A DNA stretch of 64,000 nt, taken from contig CADANY010000001.1 in assembly GCA_902789395.1 (NCBI GenBank), positions 1-64,000 of the forward strand. The letters run 5' to 3'. A program made the position numbers and the translations under genes. Below the pieces are notes generated by a model, which saw only the letters and a list, made by a program, of their open reading frames with translations, did not search any database and was not told where the DNA came from. Positions 40,745 through 49,102 of the stretch are shown piece by piece (the stretch's first letter is position 1; every line of letters begins with the position of its first letter). Origin of the DNA: an uncultured Bacteroidia bacterium. GTDB lineage: Bacteria > Bacteroidota > Bacteroidia > Bacteroidales > UBA932.

Positions 40745-43444
40745 TCACTGCTGAATCGGTCTGATAACAAAGCCGGAAGCATGATTGCCGTCAGGACTTT
40801 TTGGGTTGATTTGATCTGACATCATGTAGAAATAATAACTTTTTCCACTGTTATTAGACGGTTGGGAAGTCCAGTAATGCCCTCTTTTCGAAACATACTG
40901 CAATGTTCCCTCAGAAAATTTCAATCTACCACATGCGGGGAAAAACAAAGCACATGACTGAGTCTTGTCGGTCCAGAAATGCCATCCCTTGGAGAACGAT
41001 CCCACAACATTTGCACGGCTTGATGACACACCGCCTGTTATTCCATCCCCGGAAACTGTTGCTCCTGTAAAAGTTCCGGAAGGAGGTACGAGATAATTAG
41101 CCGGGCTCGGGTCATATATAGTTTTAACTGGCAGATTGTAGCTGAGACTTGTTTCCGTATTACCAGCATCCCACAAATTATAGCCTCGATTCTGATTAAT
41201 AATGCTGAACCATGAACCAGAATATCGATAAAAAATCCCGGGATTCCTTATCGCAGTTCCCAAATCCACTTGGCCGGCATAGTTTTTCTGTATAGCATTC
41301 TTTCCATAACAAGTAACGTGACGGTTAGAATCCGTTCCGTCACTCGGCCATAAAGCATCCTTCCTTCCCCACTGATAATATGGACTATACCCATCCGATT
41401 CGAACAACACCACCCCATTTTGTTTGACGCACATGACAGCTGAGGCCTTTCCTTCTGTCTGTTTTAAGCGAACGAAAACAGCATGTTCAGGATAAGTGAT
41501 TTGTTTGGCTGATCCAGAATGAATCCAGCCCAAATTAAATGGCATAATCCGATAGGAATAATTGTCTTCATGAGGGATAATAGTCACATCAGATTCTGAG
41601 GAATTAGGATAATTCACAGGAATATAGTTGGTTATCCATAAATGATAACTCCACATTACTTCTGAATGTTCATCCGTTATTGCAATAACCGCATTTCCTT
41701 GAGCGCTCCCTATTACATGGAACTGTAACCAATATAGATCATTATTTGAGTCATAAGAAATGGGTTGATCTGATAACACGAAGTCTGTTGTATTAATCAC
41801 TTCGATAAGGTCATTTTTATCCTCCCATACGACGAAGGCAGATGTCGGGATACCAGGTTGTTTTCCCTCAACAGAGTTGCTCTTGTGCAAATAAGGAGAT
41901 TCAATTGTCTGCTCACGGTAATCTTGAAAAACAATCCCGTAATCGGAGGAACTACCTTGATAGCTCTTTGGTCTGGGATTAAGCGAACCATTAACAATAC
42001 CATTCCCCATAACAAGAGGTATTTTATAATACCCCGGACCATTAATGATGTAACTATTAGCACTTTCAACGATTACATCGCTGGTCATGTTCAAAGGATT
42101 AGACAGGTTGAAATATTGTGAAGTAGAAGATCCGCTTCCAAAAGTACTCGAAGCAATCTCCGTATTGACTTCTTGCGCATAATCTCCAATCGTTTCTTCT
42201 TGAGCAGATGATGCTGAACAAGTTATAGTCAAATGCTCTGGAGTCTCTGTCGCCCCCAGTCCTGAAAAAGGAATAGATTCAAGCCATTCGGGTTTTTCTA
42301 TCTGATTGCTACACTCTGAATCAGAATAATAGCCTTCCACGACCCATTCAACCGGTATTTTGGAACTACCCTTTTCCTTATAACTCAAAACGGTTCCAGA
42401 ATCGGACGTTCCACCTGAAAACGAAAAAGGAGTCGGATCTGTTGTCGAAATAAAATACGACCATACTTCTGAGGGGACTCCTATCTTATGGAAATAGGCT
42501 TTTTTGCATGCACTGACTGTAATCCAATTTCCGTTACTCTTCAAAGGAAGTTTCCTACTCGTACCATCTGCAAAACCTAGCTCCAAGGTTAATGATGACT
42601 GATTGACCGGCAGGCACAGAAAAGTAATTGTATATGGATCCTCACTAGTGAGTTGAACTCCTCCTTCCGGAAGGTCAATCTGTATTTCATTTGTCCCTTC
42701 AATAGATCCGACAGTAACCTGTCCTTCGGACGATATTTCAGCGGTCAATTTACCAGACAAAAAGGAATCTGTTTGTGTCGATGTGAGTTTCACCGTCAAC
42801 AAGGCTGAAGAAAAAGCATCTGCAATTGACAACAAGGAGAACTCAAGGGACGTTACCAATGGCTTAAACACAAGATTAACAGGACCTTTTGAAGTGGCCT
42901 TGGTGAAAGCATACATATAAGCGAAATCCATATCCGGCTCCAAAGTATTACCTTTTAAAGTAACATTCTGTTTTAATGGAATATTGACCGATATTTTTGC
43001 TCCTGCGGATGAATTATCCATTTCAATTGGAATGGAAGGATACGAGGCATAAAAGAGATGAGGAAAAGTCTCCCCCCACAACATCTTTTCAGAAGATATT
43101 GGAAGGAGACTCGCTTTAGTAGCACCTTCACCTATAGGAGAAACACAATAATCTATAAACCTATTAGCTCCGGAATACATTGCTTGGGCACAGGAAACAC
43201 GAACTTTATCAGTATCAAGCCAGTTAATCTTCTCGGACTTGGAAGAAGAAGTTATCGTTTGTCCATTTTCGTCTAACCCCGAATACTCAGAACGGGTCGC
43301 CTCAACATTTGCTGAAATGCCGAATACTATCTCATCTAAAACATCATTGCTCGGGGTTTCCGAAGTTTCTTTGCATCCAAAAGTTAATAGAGGGGCAACA
43401 AATAAGATTGCAATTGAGAAGTAATTGTACTGTCTTCTTTTCAT
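40745..43444 (-). CDS. Fimbrillin family lipoprotein
   Basis: An 899-residue exported lipoprotein with lipobox TFGCKE (Cys about 23), a start VEATRSEYSG and N-terminal DTDKVRVSCAQ typical of the fimbrillin family, and a long Ser/Thr-rich body. The last 80 residues (RGHYWTSQPSNNSGKSYYF, then NHASGFVIRPIQQ) match the C-terminal domain of fimbrillins and FISUMP-like proteins. Likely exposed at the cell surface or in a fibre. Base composition is clearly more AT-rich than the neighbours, which suggests transfer. Long for a shaft subunit; a tip adhesin is plausible. The 51-residue ORF ends 10 bases before its start. Confidence 0.78.
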   Translation of the reverse strand: MKRRQYNYFSIAILFVAPLLTFGCKETSETPSNDVLDEIVFGISANVEATRSEYSGLDENGQTITSSSKSEKINWLDTDKVRVSCAQAMYSGANRFIDYCVSPIGEGATKASLLPISSEKMLWGETFPHLFYASYPSIPIEMDNSSAGAKISVNIPLKQNVTLKGNTLEPDMDFAYMYAFTKATSKGPVNLVFKPLVTSLEFSLLSIADAFSSALLTVKLTSTQTDSFLSGKLTAEISSEGQVTVGSIEGTNEIQIDLPEGGVQLTSEDPYTITFLCLPVNQSSLTLELGFADGTSRKLPLKSNGNWITVSACKKAYFHKIGVPSEVWSYFISTTDPTPFSFSGGTSDSGTVLSYKEKGSSKIPVEWVVEGYYSDSECSNQIEKPEWLESIPFSGLGATETPEHLTITCSASSAQEETIGDYAQEVNTEIASSTFGSGSSTSQYFNLSNPLNMTSDVIVESANSYIINGPGYYKIPLVMGNGIVNGSLNPRPKSYQGSSSDYGIVFQDYREQTIESPYLHKSNSVEGKQPGIPTSAFVVWEDKNDLIEVINTTDFVLSDQPISYDSNNDLYWLQFHVIGSAQGNAVIAITDEHSEVMWSYHLWITNYIPVNYPNSSESDVTIIPHEDNYSYRIMPFNLGWIHSGSAKQITYPEHAVFVRLKQTEGKASAVMCVKQNGVVLFESDGYSPYYQWGRKDALWPSDGTDSNRHVTCYGKNAIQKNYAGQVDLGTAIRNPGIFYRYSGSWFSIINQNRGYNLWDAGNTETSLSYNLPVKTIYDPSPANYLVPPSGTFTGATVSGDGITGGVSSSRANVVGSFSKGWHFWTDKTQSCALFFPACGRLKFSEGTLQYVSKRGHYWTSQPSNNSGKSYYFYMMSDQINPKSPDGNHASGFVIRPIQQ

Positions 43445-43454
43445 AAACAATTAA

Positions 43455-43610
43455 TTATTCACACCAATTCTGGTCAAGGGAACTGTCATCATAATAACCA
43501 TCAATTATCTGGTTTTCAGTTTCGATGGTATACTCATTGGATAATATCGCTTTTTCTTCAACTAAGCATATAACCAAGCATGCCGGCTTTTCGTATCTAT
43601 CCATCTGCAT
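43455..43610 (-). CDS. Small 51-residue protein upstream of the fimbrillin
   Basis: Frame of 51 codons starting MQMDRYEKPACLVICLVEE, then SNEYTIETENQIIDGYYDD and ending QNWCE. The pattern KPxxxxVxL/ILxxxSxEY-x-EWCE recalls the tiny proteins of Bacteroidetes that accompany surface lipoproteins or SusC-like genes, but homology is not proven. Ends 10 bases before the fimbrillin ATG, so the two are likely translated from one transcript. Confidence 0.5.
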   Translation of the reverse strand: MQMDRYEKPACLVICLVEEKAILSNEYTIETENQIIDGYYDDSSLDQNWCE

Positions 43611-43624
43611 TCTTATTAATAACT

Positions 43625-44275
43625 CTAAATTTCTTTTTTTCCAGTCAACCAGAATACATATTCCAAACGCTCTGGAGTAGATCCTAGCTGATTTGCAAGA
43701 TTTTGCATTTCACATAGGAAATCAGGGTAGAGACGATACTTATATTTTGCTACATTATTTAGATGAATGATTTCAGGACCTAGGACTTTCCCAATTCCTT
43801 CTCGGACAAATGTATCGTTGATTACAGCGGGGGCACCGGATATGGTCACATTCATAAAATAGAGGAGTTTAGAGAAAAAAGCCAAACTCACCCCATGGAT
43901 TTGATTGAACATAGGAATAACATTTTCCAGATACTGAGTATTAGTCAGATGGTTATGCTCACGTAGGTACTGATATAAAGTTAGCAGCTGATTCCATTTT
44001 GCGAAAGCAGATGCACCAATTCCATGCATTCCAGTCGGGAATCCCCATAACAAAACCAGTTGAAGAAACCGTTCTGAATTTCTAGCTCTGAATACTCGTT
44101 CTCTATCAATCAAAACCATTGGGTCAACACCATACAATGATGAATTCAAACGAGATGCTATTGAACTATTAGTCTCAACATTGGCCCAGGAGCTTCTTCT
44201 AACGATGACTGGACACTGATCTGTTCTGGGATCAAGAACATGAATAAGAGCACGAATTCTTTCGATTGTTACCAT
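43625..44275 (-). CDS. 8-oxoguanine DNA glycosylase (OGG)-fold-like protein
   Basis: A 216-residue all-alpha protein. Two stretches recall DNA glycosylases of the helix-hairpin-helix superfamily: IHGVSLAFFSKLLYFMNVTISGAPAVINDTFVREGIGK resembles the HhH plus following loop, where a catalytic Lys and Asp would lie (here K at the FSK position and D in NDTF), and LLWGFPTGMHGIGASAFAKW the preceding helices. The match is by eye and I rate it uncertain. Such OGG-like proteins also occur alone in defence-rich regions. AT-rich, like the fimbrillin. Start at MVTIERIRALIHVL. Confidence 0.45.
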   Translation of the reverse strand: MVTIERIRALIHVLDPRTDQCPVIVRRSSWANVETNSSIASRLNSSLYGVDPMVLIDRERVFRARNSERFLQLVLLWGFPTGMHGIGASAFAKWNQLLTLYQYLREHNHLTNTQYLENVIPMFNQIHGVSLAFFSKLLYFMNVTISGAPAVINDTFVREGIGKVLGPEIIHLNNVAKYKYRLYPDFLCEMQNLANQLGSTPERLEYVFWLTGKKEI

Positions 44276-44296
44276 TATATTGCAAGTTAAGATTTG

Positions 44297-44304
44297 CAAA
44301 ATTA
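44297..44304 (-). promoter_or_regulatory. -7 box of the OGG-like gene
   Basis: TAATTTTG on the minus strand, 21 bases before the ATG at 44275; a -33 CTTG lies 20 bases further upstream. Confidence 0.4.
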
Positions 44305-44606
44305 TGCTGACACAACTATTAAATCAAGTTCATATTAGTTCATTCAATATCGCTCGCCAGATTTTCAATCATATGAGAGGATAAGATAATGAAACTATGA
44401 CGCTAAATTGATATACGTCTAGTAGTAAATAACCAACTGTATAATGTAAAACATTATCGCAAAGAAAATTAGCTCGTTCTAGATACTACAGAGAAAATGA
44501 AGCGACTCTGAGCCGGTGATCCTACTTCTATGTTTTTGAAGACAGCGCCGTATCCATGATATCTTGCACCTTGCCCAAAAGCATTAATCGATCGGTATCA
44601 TCTCGT
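44305..44606. other. AT-rich intergenic stretch with nothing recognised
   Basis: About 300 bases between the OGG-like gene and hicA. I see no open frame with a motif, no RNA gene and no repeat. Scattered stops in all frames and low GC suggest decayed foreign DNA. Confidence 0.4.
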
Positions 44607-44638
44607 TATATTTGGAAATTAATAGGATTTTTCCTATT
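44607..44638 (+). promoter_or_regulatory. hicAB promoter with adjacent inverted repeat
   Basis: TATATTTG (44607-44614) is a full -7 match. Seven bases later lies aatagga-tttt-tcctatt (44621-44638), a perfect 7-bp palindrome in the leader region, 31 bases before the hicA ATG. HicB antitoxins with a helix-turn-helix usually repress their own operon at such sites. Confidence 0.6.
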
Positions 44639-44668
44639 ATTGCAACATGATAATTACAACTTTAAACT

Positions 44669-44860
44669 ATGAAATACCACGAATTAGAGCGAAAGCTGGC
44701 CAAGGCTGGTTGTCTCAATCTCCATGTAAAAGGGAGCCCACATCCTGTCTGGTACAGTCCGATAACGGGGAAAACATTTGTGACAGGCCACCACAAATCG
44801 GCTGAAGTAAGGCCGGGAACACTGAAAAGTATACTAGAACAATCCGGAATCAAATTTTAG
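44669..44860 (+). CDS. hicA: HicA-family mRNA-cleaving toxin
   Basis: A 63-residue double-stranded-RNA-binding-like fold protein: MKYHELERKLAKAGC, then HVKGSPHPVWYSP with the catalytic His (about H25) and HHKSAEVRPGTLKSILEQSGI at the C-terminus, all features of HicA. It degrades mRNA unless held by HicB. Four bases separate it from hicB. Motif GSPHPVW is slightly unlike the usual GSHH, but the His and the ending are intact. Confidence 0.9.
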   Translation: MKYHELERKLAKAGCLNLHVKGSPHPVWYSPITGKTFVTGHHKSAEVRPGTLKSILEQSGIKF

Positions 44861-44864
44861 AAAT

Positions 44865-45266
44865 ATGAAAAAAGTAAACGTTTATATCGAGTTGGCGGGG
44901 AATGGATACTCCGCATATATGGATAAGAACGATCTCGATTACGGGTTGATCGGAGAAGGAAAGACCGTCGACGAAACGATTGCTGACTTCAAATCCACAT
45001 ACGAGGCAATGCGTTCTTATTATCATTCAGTTAATAAACCATTTGAGGAAGCGGAATTCGTTTTTTACTACGATATCGCCAGTTTTTTGGAAGAGTATAG
45101 CAAGGCATTCAGCCTGGCGGGACTGGAGCGGATAACCGGTATCCGGCAAGCCCAGCTCGGTCACTATCTTCACGGACGAAGCAAACCTACCCGAAAAACA
45201 ATTGCCAGAATCCAGAAAGGCATCCAGGCTTTTGCCGATAAATTGAGCTCTGTTCAGTTCGCATAA
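44865..45266 (+). CDS. hicB: HicB-family antitoxin with C-terminal helix-turn-helix
   Basis: A 133-residue antitoxin. The N-terminal half (VYIELAGNGYSAYMDKNDLDYGLIGEGKTVDETIADFKS) is the degenerate RNase-H-like HicB fold that binds the toxin; residues about 88-125 (FSLAGLERITGIRQAQLGHYLHGRSKPTRKTIARIQ) are a helix-turn-helix of XRE type, for repression at the palindrome upstream of hicA. Complete and in the usual order after hicA. Confidence 0.9.
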   Translation: MKKVNVYIELAGNGYSAYMDKNDLDYGLIGEGKTVDETIADFKSTYEAMRSYYHSVNKPFEEAEFVFYYDIASFLEEYSKAFSLAGLERITGIRQAQLGHYLHGRSKPTRKTIARIQKGIQAFADKLSSVQFA

Positions 45267-45281
45267 TCATACTTCTTTTCC

Positions 45282-45300
45282 TATCTTTGCGAAAAAGATA
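45282..45300 (+). promoter_or_regulatory. -7 box inside a 7-bp palindrome before the C26 gene
   Basis: TATCTTTG (45282-45289) is part of tatcttt-gcgaa-aaagata (45282-45300). It precedes the ATG at 45304 by three bases, so the start site is at or next to the start codon. Confidence 0.45.
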
Positions 45301-45303
45301 GCC

Positions 45304-46083
45304 ATGAAAAGAATTCTACTGCTGATAACCTTGATCCTGGCCTGCGGAGCGGTCGTCTCGTGCGGAGTGACGGGACAGGCCGGTATTTCAGGCCGGAGGG
45401 TGACGGTCGGGGTCTGCAAGAACGGCTCGTCAAAGACAACAATCAAATACTATAAGCGGTGTATCCGCAACGCTGGAGCGAAGCCTTACTTCTTCCCCTA
45501 TTATGCGACGACCGACGAAAAGGCTGCGGAGTTCATGTCCTCCGTGGATGCCCTGATCGTTCCCGGCAAGACGGGATCCGATACGACCGGCCGCAGCAAA
45601 TACGACTACAAGGTGATCCGCGCCGCCCTCGCCCAGGGGAAGCCCATCCTCGGAATCTGTCTCGGGCACCAGGAGATCAACGGGGTCTACAAAGGGTCCA
45701 TCGGTTTGATTCCCAAGCACTACCCTGAGTCCGGGATCAAGCACATGGACAAGGTGGACGGGAAGAATGTCGGGCTCAATTCCGAGGCCCATGCCATCAA
45801 CATCGACACGGCTTCCAGGCTGTACCGCATCCTCGGAGAGGAACGCGTGATGGTCAATACCAGCCACAATTACAGCATCACGGAGGTCGGCGAAGGGCTC
45901 AAGGTCGTCGCGACGGGCGATGACGGGGTTATCGAGGCGATCGAAGACAACAGCCGGAACGTCATGGGCGTCCAGTTCCATCCCGAATACCTCTACGGAA
46001 AGTTCAAGATCAAGAGATTCCGCGCCATTTTCAAGAATCTGGTCGAGGAAGCAAAAGCCGTAAAACGGGGTAACTCACTTTAA
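45304..46083 (+). CDS. Lipoprotein of the gamma-glutamyl-gamma-aminobutyrate hydrolase family (peptidase C26)
   Basis: A 259-residue exported protein (lipobox LILAC, Cys14, or VVSC, Cys20) with a class-1 glutamine-amidotransferase fold. The nucleophile is C119 in PILGICLGHQEING; VQFHPEYL near 228-235 supplies the His and Glu. This is the family of PuuD-like enzymes that hydrolyse gamma-glutamyl amides. Here it is anchored outside the cytoplasm, so the substrate may be a peptide or a murein fragment. Followed after 12 bases by the DUF6150 gene. Confidence 0.88.
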   Translation: MKRILLLITLILACGAVVSCGVTGQAGISGRRVTVGVCKNGSSKTTIKYYKRCIRNAGAKPYFFPYYATTDEKAAEFMSSVDALIVPGKTGSDTTGRSKYDYKVIRAALAQGKPILGICLGHQEINGVYKGSIGLIPKHYPESGIKHMDKVDGKNVGLNSEAHAINIDTASRLYRILGEERVMVNTSHNYSITEVGEGLKVVATGDDGVIEAIEDNSRNVMGVQFHPEYLYGKFKIKRFRAIFKNLVEEAKAVKRGNSL

Positions 46084-46095
46084 AACGAGCTGATT

Positions 46096-46431
46096 ATGAA
46101 AAGGTTGATATTTCTTGCAATGATTATCTTCTTCAGCCTTGGCGCCAAGGCGCAGGTCGTCTACAGCACGGACTGGAAGAGCGAGGCGCAGGTGAAGGTC
46201 TATGTCACTGAGTATAAAAGTGAAGCGGATCTGATTGTCTATAAGACGAAATGGAAAAACGAGGCGGATGCGAACAAGGGGATCTGGTACTTCACAGAGT
46301 GGAAGAGCGAAGCCAAAAAGAAAATCTACTTCACCGACTACAAAAGCGAGGCAGATCTGATCGTCTATTTCACTGAATACAAGAGCGAAGCCGGCTGGCG
46401 CAAGAAATCCAAGCAGCACCAGATGTATTAG
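46096..46431 (+). CDS. DUF6150-type exported repeat protein
   Basis: A 111-residue protein: signal peptide LIFLAMIIFFSLGAKAQ, then about seven near-repeats of 13-14 residues with the pattern (V/I)YxTxxKSEADLI, e.g. STDWKSEAQVKVY, TEYKSEADLIVY, TKWKNEADANKG, TEWKSEAKKKIY, TDYKSEADLIVY. The repeats are almost entirely charged plus aromatic and could form a small beta-sheet. This matches the DUF6150 family as I know it; function unknown. Its stop lies within the convergent NlpC/P60 gene (overlap 4 bases). Confidence 0.78.
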   Translation: MKRLIFLAMIIFFSLGAKAQVVYSTDWKSEAQVKVYVTEYKSEADLIVYKTKWKNEADANKGIWYFTEWKSEAKKKIYFTDYKSEADLIVYFTEYKSEAGWRKKSKQHQMY

Positions 46432-47465
46432 CGGACGCGCAGGCGGCGGCCGATGTGGAGGGTAGTACGCCGGGTGATTCCGTTGAGTTGGCAGAGCCGC
46501 TCGACAGATGTGTTGTAACGGGAGGCGATGGACGCGAGGGTATCACCTTTCCTGATTGTATAGTACTGCGCATCAGTATCTTCCGAGGTATTTCCCCTAT
46601 CCTCCCGCGCGTTCGTTGCCTGCGGGGCGGTACCGGTACTGGCGGTCTCTGTCCTGGGACGCGGCTGGGGCGGAATCTTTTTGGGGGTCTCCCTTCTCCA
46701 TCTCCCGTTCCCGTCCAAAATCAGGCGGTCCTCCGAAGACGGGGCGATCAGAGTCCCGTCCTTGGCAAGATAGACCCAGGTTCCATCTCCGAAAAGGAGG
46801 ATCCGGGAATCGCCGGAAGAGAGCAGAAGCGTATCTACCGCTGCGACAAGGGTACCGTCGAAATAATCCGGGTGCTCGATATCGACCGGGATGCCGGAAG
46901 GCTCCTCAGCAGAAGCGGCAACTTTCGGGGATGAGGTCCATGTCGATCGTTTCCCTTCGAAATCATCGAGGATCCGCCTCGCTCCGAGATATCGATCCCG
47001 ATAGTACTCTTCCTGGAGTTCGGAGATCATGACCCCGCCCCGGGCAGCATGGATAAACCGGAAATTGGTCCCGGAATCATTGACGTCCACGACGATCCCG
47101 ACATGACCGACATCCTTCTTGTTGCGTCTCGCCCCGAAAATGACGAGATCGCCTCTCTGGAGATTCGAGAGCGGACCCTCCACTTCCCTTCCTTCCCCGG
47201 CCTGACCTTTGGAAGAATGGGAAAGACGGTAGCCGAACTGCCTGAAAATAAAACTGGAAAAACCCGAGCAGTCGAAGGCTTTCGGACCGCCGGCTCCATA
47301 CCGGTAAGGGGCGCCGAGATACCGGCATGCCTCGTCGATAATCCGGTCGGCAAGAACCGTGGCAGAAAGGGTTGTATCAATAACGGGAGTGGCTGCTGGG
47401 GCCGCTCCGGAAAGAGTCGTCGCCGGGCTGAAAGTAAGAAAAGCCCAAAGTATTGTATGAATCAT
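46428..47465 (-). CDS. NlpC/P60 peptidoglycan endopeptidase with C-terminal LysM
   Basis: A 345-residue exported protein. Signal peptide MIHTILWAFLTFSPATTLSG (start 47465 chosen); NlpC/P60 domain about 40-175 with catalytic C66 in KAFDCSGFSSF, His in GHVGIVVD and the third polar residue in FIHAARGG; a linker of about 100 residues with a repeat-like LLLSSGDSRILLFGDGTWVY; and a LysM at about 295-343 (YTIRKGDTLASIASRYNTSVERLC). It cuts stem peptides of peptidoglycan and binds to the glycan by LysM. Divergent from the sulfatase at 47523. Confidence 0.9.
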   Translation of the reverse strand: MIHTILWAFLTFSPATTLSGAAPAATPVIDTTLSATVLADRIIDEACRYLGAPYRYGAGGPKAFDCSGFSSFIFRQFGYRLSHSSKGQAGEGREVEGPLSNLQRGDLVIFGARRNKKDVGHVGIVVDVNDSGTNFRFIHAARGGVMISELQEEYYRDRYLGARRILDDFEGKRSTWTSSPKVAASAEEPSGIPVDIEHPDYFDGTLVAAVDTLLLSSGDSRILLFGDGTWVYLAKDGTLIAPSSEDRLILDGNGRWRRETPKKIPPQPRPRTETASTGTAPQATNAREDRGNTSEDTDAQYYTIRKGDTLASIASRYNTSVERLCQLNGITRRTTLHIGRRLRVR

Positions 47466-47500
47466 GGCCCTTTTTGCTGCAAGAAAAGCGCCAAAATGAT

Positions 47501-47508
47501 TATCTTTG
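47501..47508 (+). promoter_or_regulatory. -7 box of the sulfatase gene
   Basis: TATCTTTG, 14 bases before the ATG at 47523. Confidence 0.5.
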
Positions 47509-47522
47509 CCTGTCAAACAAGA

Positions 47523-49076
47523 ATGAACATGCATAAACCATCGATGCTTCCGCTTGCCGCAGGCGCAGTACTGCCGATTCTGGGAGGATGCGTTTCCCAG
47601 AAACAGGAGAAGCCGAATATCCTGCTGATCGTTGCCGACGACCTCGGCATCGGAGATGTCAGCTGCTACGGGATGGGCAAGATTCCGACACCGAATATCG
47701 ACTCTATTGCCGCGCGCGGCGTACGTTTCACGAACGCCTATGCGACTTCGGCGACCTCGACTCCGAGCCGGTACGCCCTCTTTACGGGCATGTACCCATG
47801 GACCAATCCCGACGCAAGAATCCTTCCGGGAGACGCTCCCCTACTGATTCCGACCGATATCCCGACCCTGCCGAAAAGTTTGCAGGAGGCCGGATACAGT
47901 ACGGCCGCTATCGGGAAATGGCACCTCGGGATGGGTAGCGGGCATATTGACTGGAACCAGCCGATCTCCCCATGCGCCAATGACATCGGGTTTGATTATT
48001 CGTGCCTTATCGCTGCGACGAATGACCGGGTTCCGACCGTCTATGTCGAAAACGGACGGGTACTCGGTCTCGATCCGGACGATCCGATCGAAGTAAGCTA
48101 TGAGGAGAATTTCGAGGGCGAACCGACAGCCCTGACGAATCCGGAACTCCTCCGACTCCCCTGGCACCATGGACACAATAACTCCATCGTCAACGGCGTT
48201 CCCCGGATCGGATTCATGAAAGGCGGGACGAAGGCCCGGTGGGTCGACGAGGAGATGGCAGATTATTTCTGCGGACTCGTCAAAGGGGAAATCGACAAGC
48301 AGACACCCGGCAAGCCGTTCTTTATCTATTACGGACTCCACGAGCCCCATGTACCCCGGCTCCCGAACCAGCGTTTCGCCGGGGCTACCCCTTACGGGAC
48401 ACGCGGCGATGCCATCGTCGAGGCCGACTGGTGTGTCGGGGAGGTCATCCGTCATCTCGACCGGAAAGGCCTGCTGGACAATACGATCGTTCTTTTTACG
48501 AGCGACAACGGTCCGGTCCTGCAGGACGGGTATATGGACCTCGCCGATTCTTTGATTGCGGACCATACCCCGGCAGGAATCTATCGGGGTGGGAAGTACA
48601 GTCTTTTCGACGGGGGAACCCATATTCCGCTCCTTGTCTACTGGAAAGGCCATACCCGGGCGCAGGTATCGGATGCGCTCGTTTCGCAGCTTGACTTTTT
48701 CGCCTCATTGACCGGGATCATCGGTACGGATACTCCGGAAGGACTTGACAGCCAAGACCTTGGAAAGGCGCTCCTGGGAAAGGGCCGGAAAGGACGGGAT
48801 CGCCTGATTCTCGAAGCCAAGAGCCGGTTGATCCTCAAGGAAGGCGACTACGTACTGATTCCGCCCTACAAGGGAGCGAAAGTGCGGAAAACGACCGGAA
48901 CGGAGCTCGGAAACTTCGACTCCTGGAACCTTTTCAACCTGAAGGATGATCCGCATGAGGACAGAGATCTCGCCGCGAAAGAACCGGAACGCCTCGAAAA
49001 GATGAAGCGCACTTTCCTGGACCTTGTCGGAGATAATTACGACTACGATATCACGGCCATCCGCGGACAGAAATAA
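47523..49076 (+). CDS. S-type sulfatase lipoprotein
   Basis: A 517-residue exported sulfatase. Lipobox PILGGC (Cys23), metal site LLIVADDLGIGDVSCYG (about 34-50), modification motif S79-T-P-S-R83 in ATSTPSRYALFTGM, AAIGKWHLG near 130, HEPHVP and LFTSDNGPVLQDGY (metal/substrate sites), and C-terminal DDPHEDRDLAAKEPE. The Ser in the motif must be turned into formylglycine by an anSME-type maturase encoded elsewhere. It probably desulfates a host or dietary glycan. Next gene is a nucleoside-gate membrane protein, 26 bases downstream. Confidence 0.92.
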   Translation: MNMHKPSMLPLAAGAVLPILGGCVSQKQEKPNILLIVADDLGIGDVSCYGMGKIPTPNIDSIAARGVRFTNAYATSATSTPSRYALFTGMYPWTNPDARILPGDAPLLIPTDIPTLPKSLQEAGYSTAAIGKWHLGMGSGHIDWNQPISPCANDIGFDYSCLIAATNDRVPTVYVENGRVLGLDPDDPIEVSYEENFEGEPTALTNPELLRLPWHHGHNNSIVNGVPRIGFMKGGTKARWVDEEMADYFCGLVKGEIDKQTPGKPFFIYYGLHEPHVPRLPNQRFAGATPYGTRGDAIVEADWCVGEVIRHLDRKGLLDNTIVLFTSDNGPVLQDGYMDLADSLIADHTPAGIYRGGKYSLFDGGTHIPLLVYWKGHTRAQVSDALVSQLDFFASLTGIIGTDTPEGLDSQDLGKALLGKGRKGRDRLILEAKSRLILKEGDYVLIPPYKGAKVRKTTGTELGNFDSWNLFNLKDDPHEDRDLAAKEPERLEKMKRTFLDLVGDNYDYDITAIRGQK

Positions 49077-49102
49077 CCACTAACCAACCACATAATTACC
49101 TT

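Noticed and set aside
44305..44606. Possible small RNA in the region before hicA
   Set aside because: No stable hairpin, terminator or conserved motif was visible.
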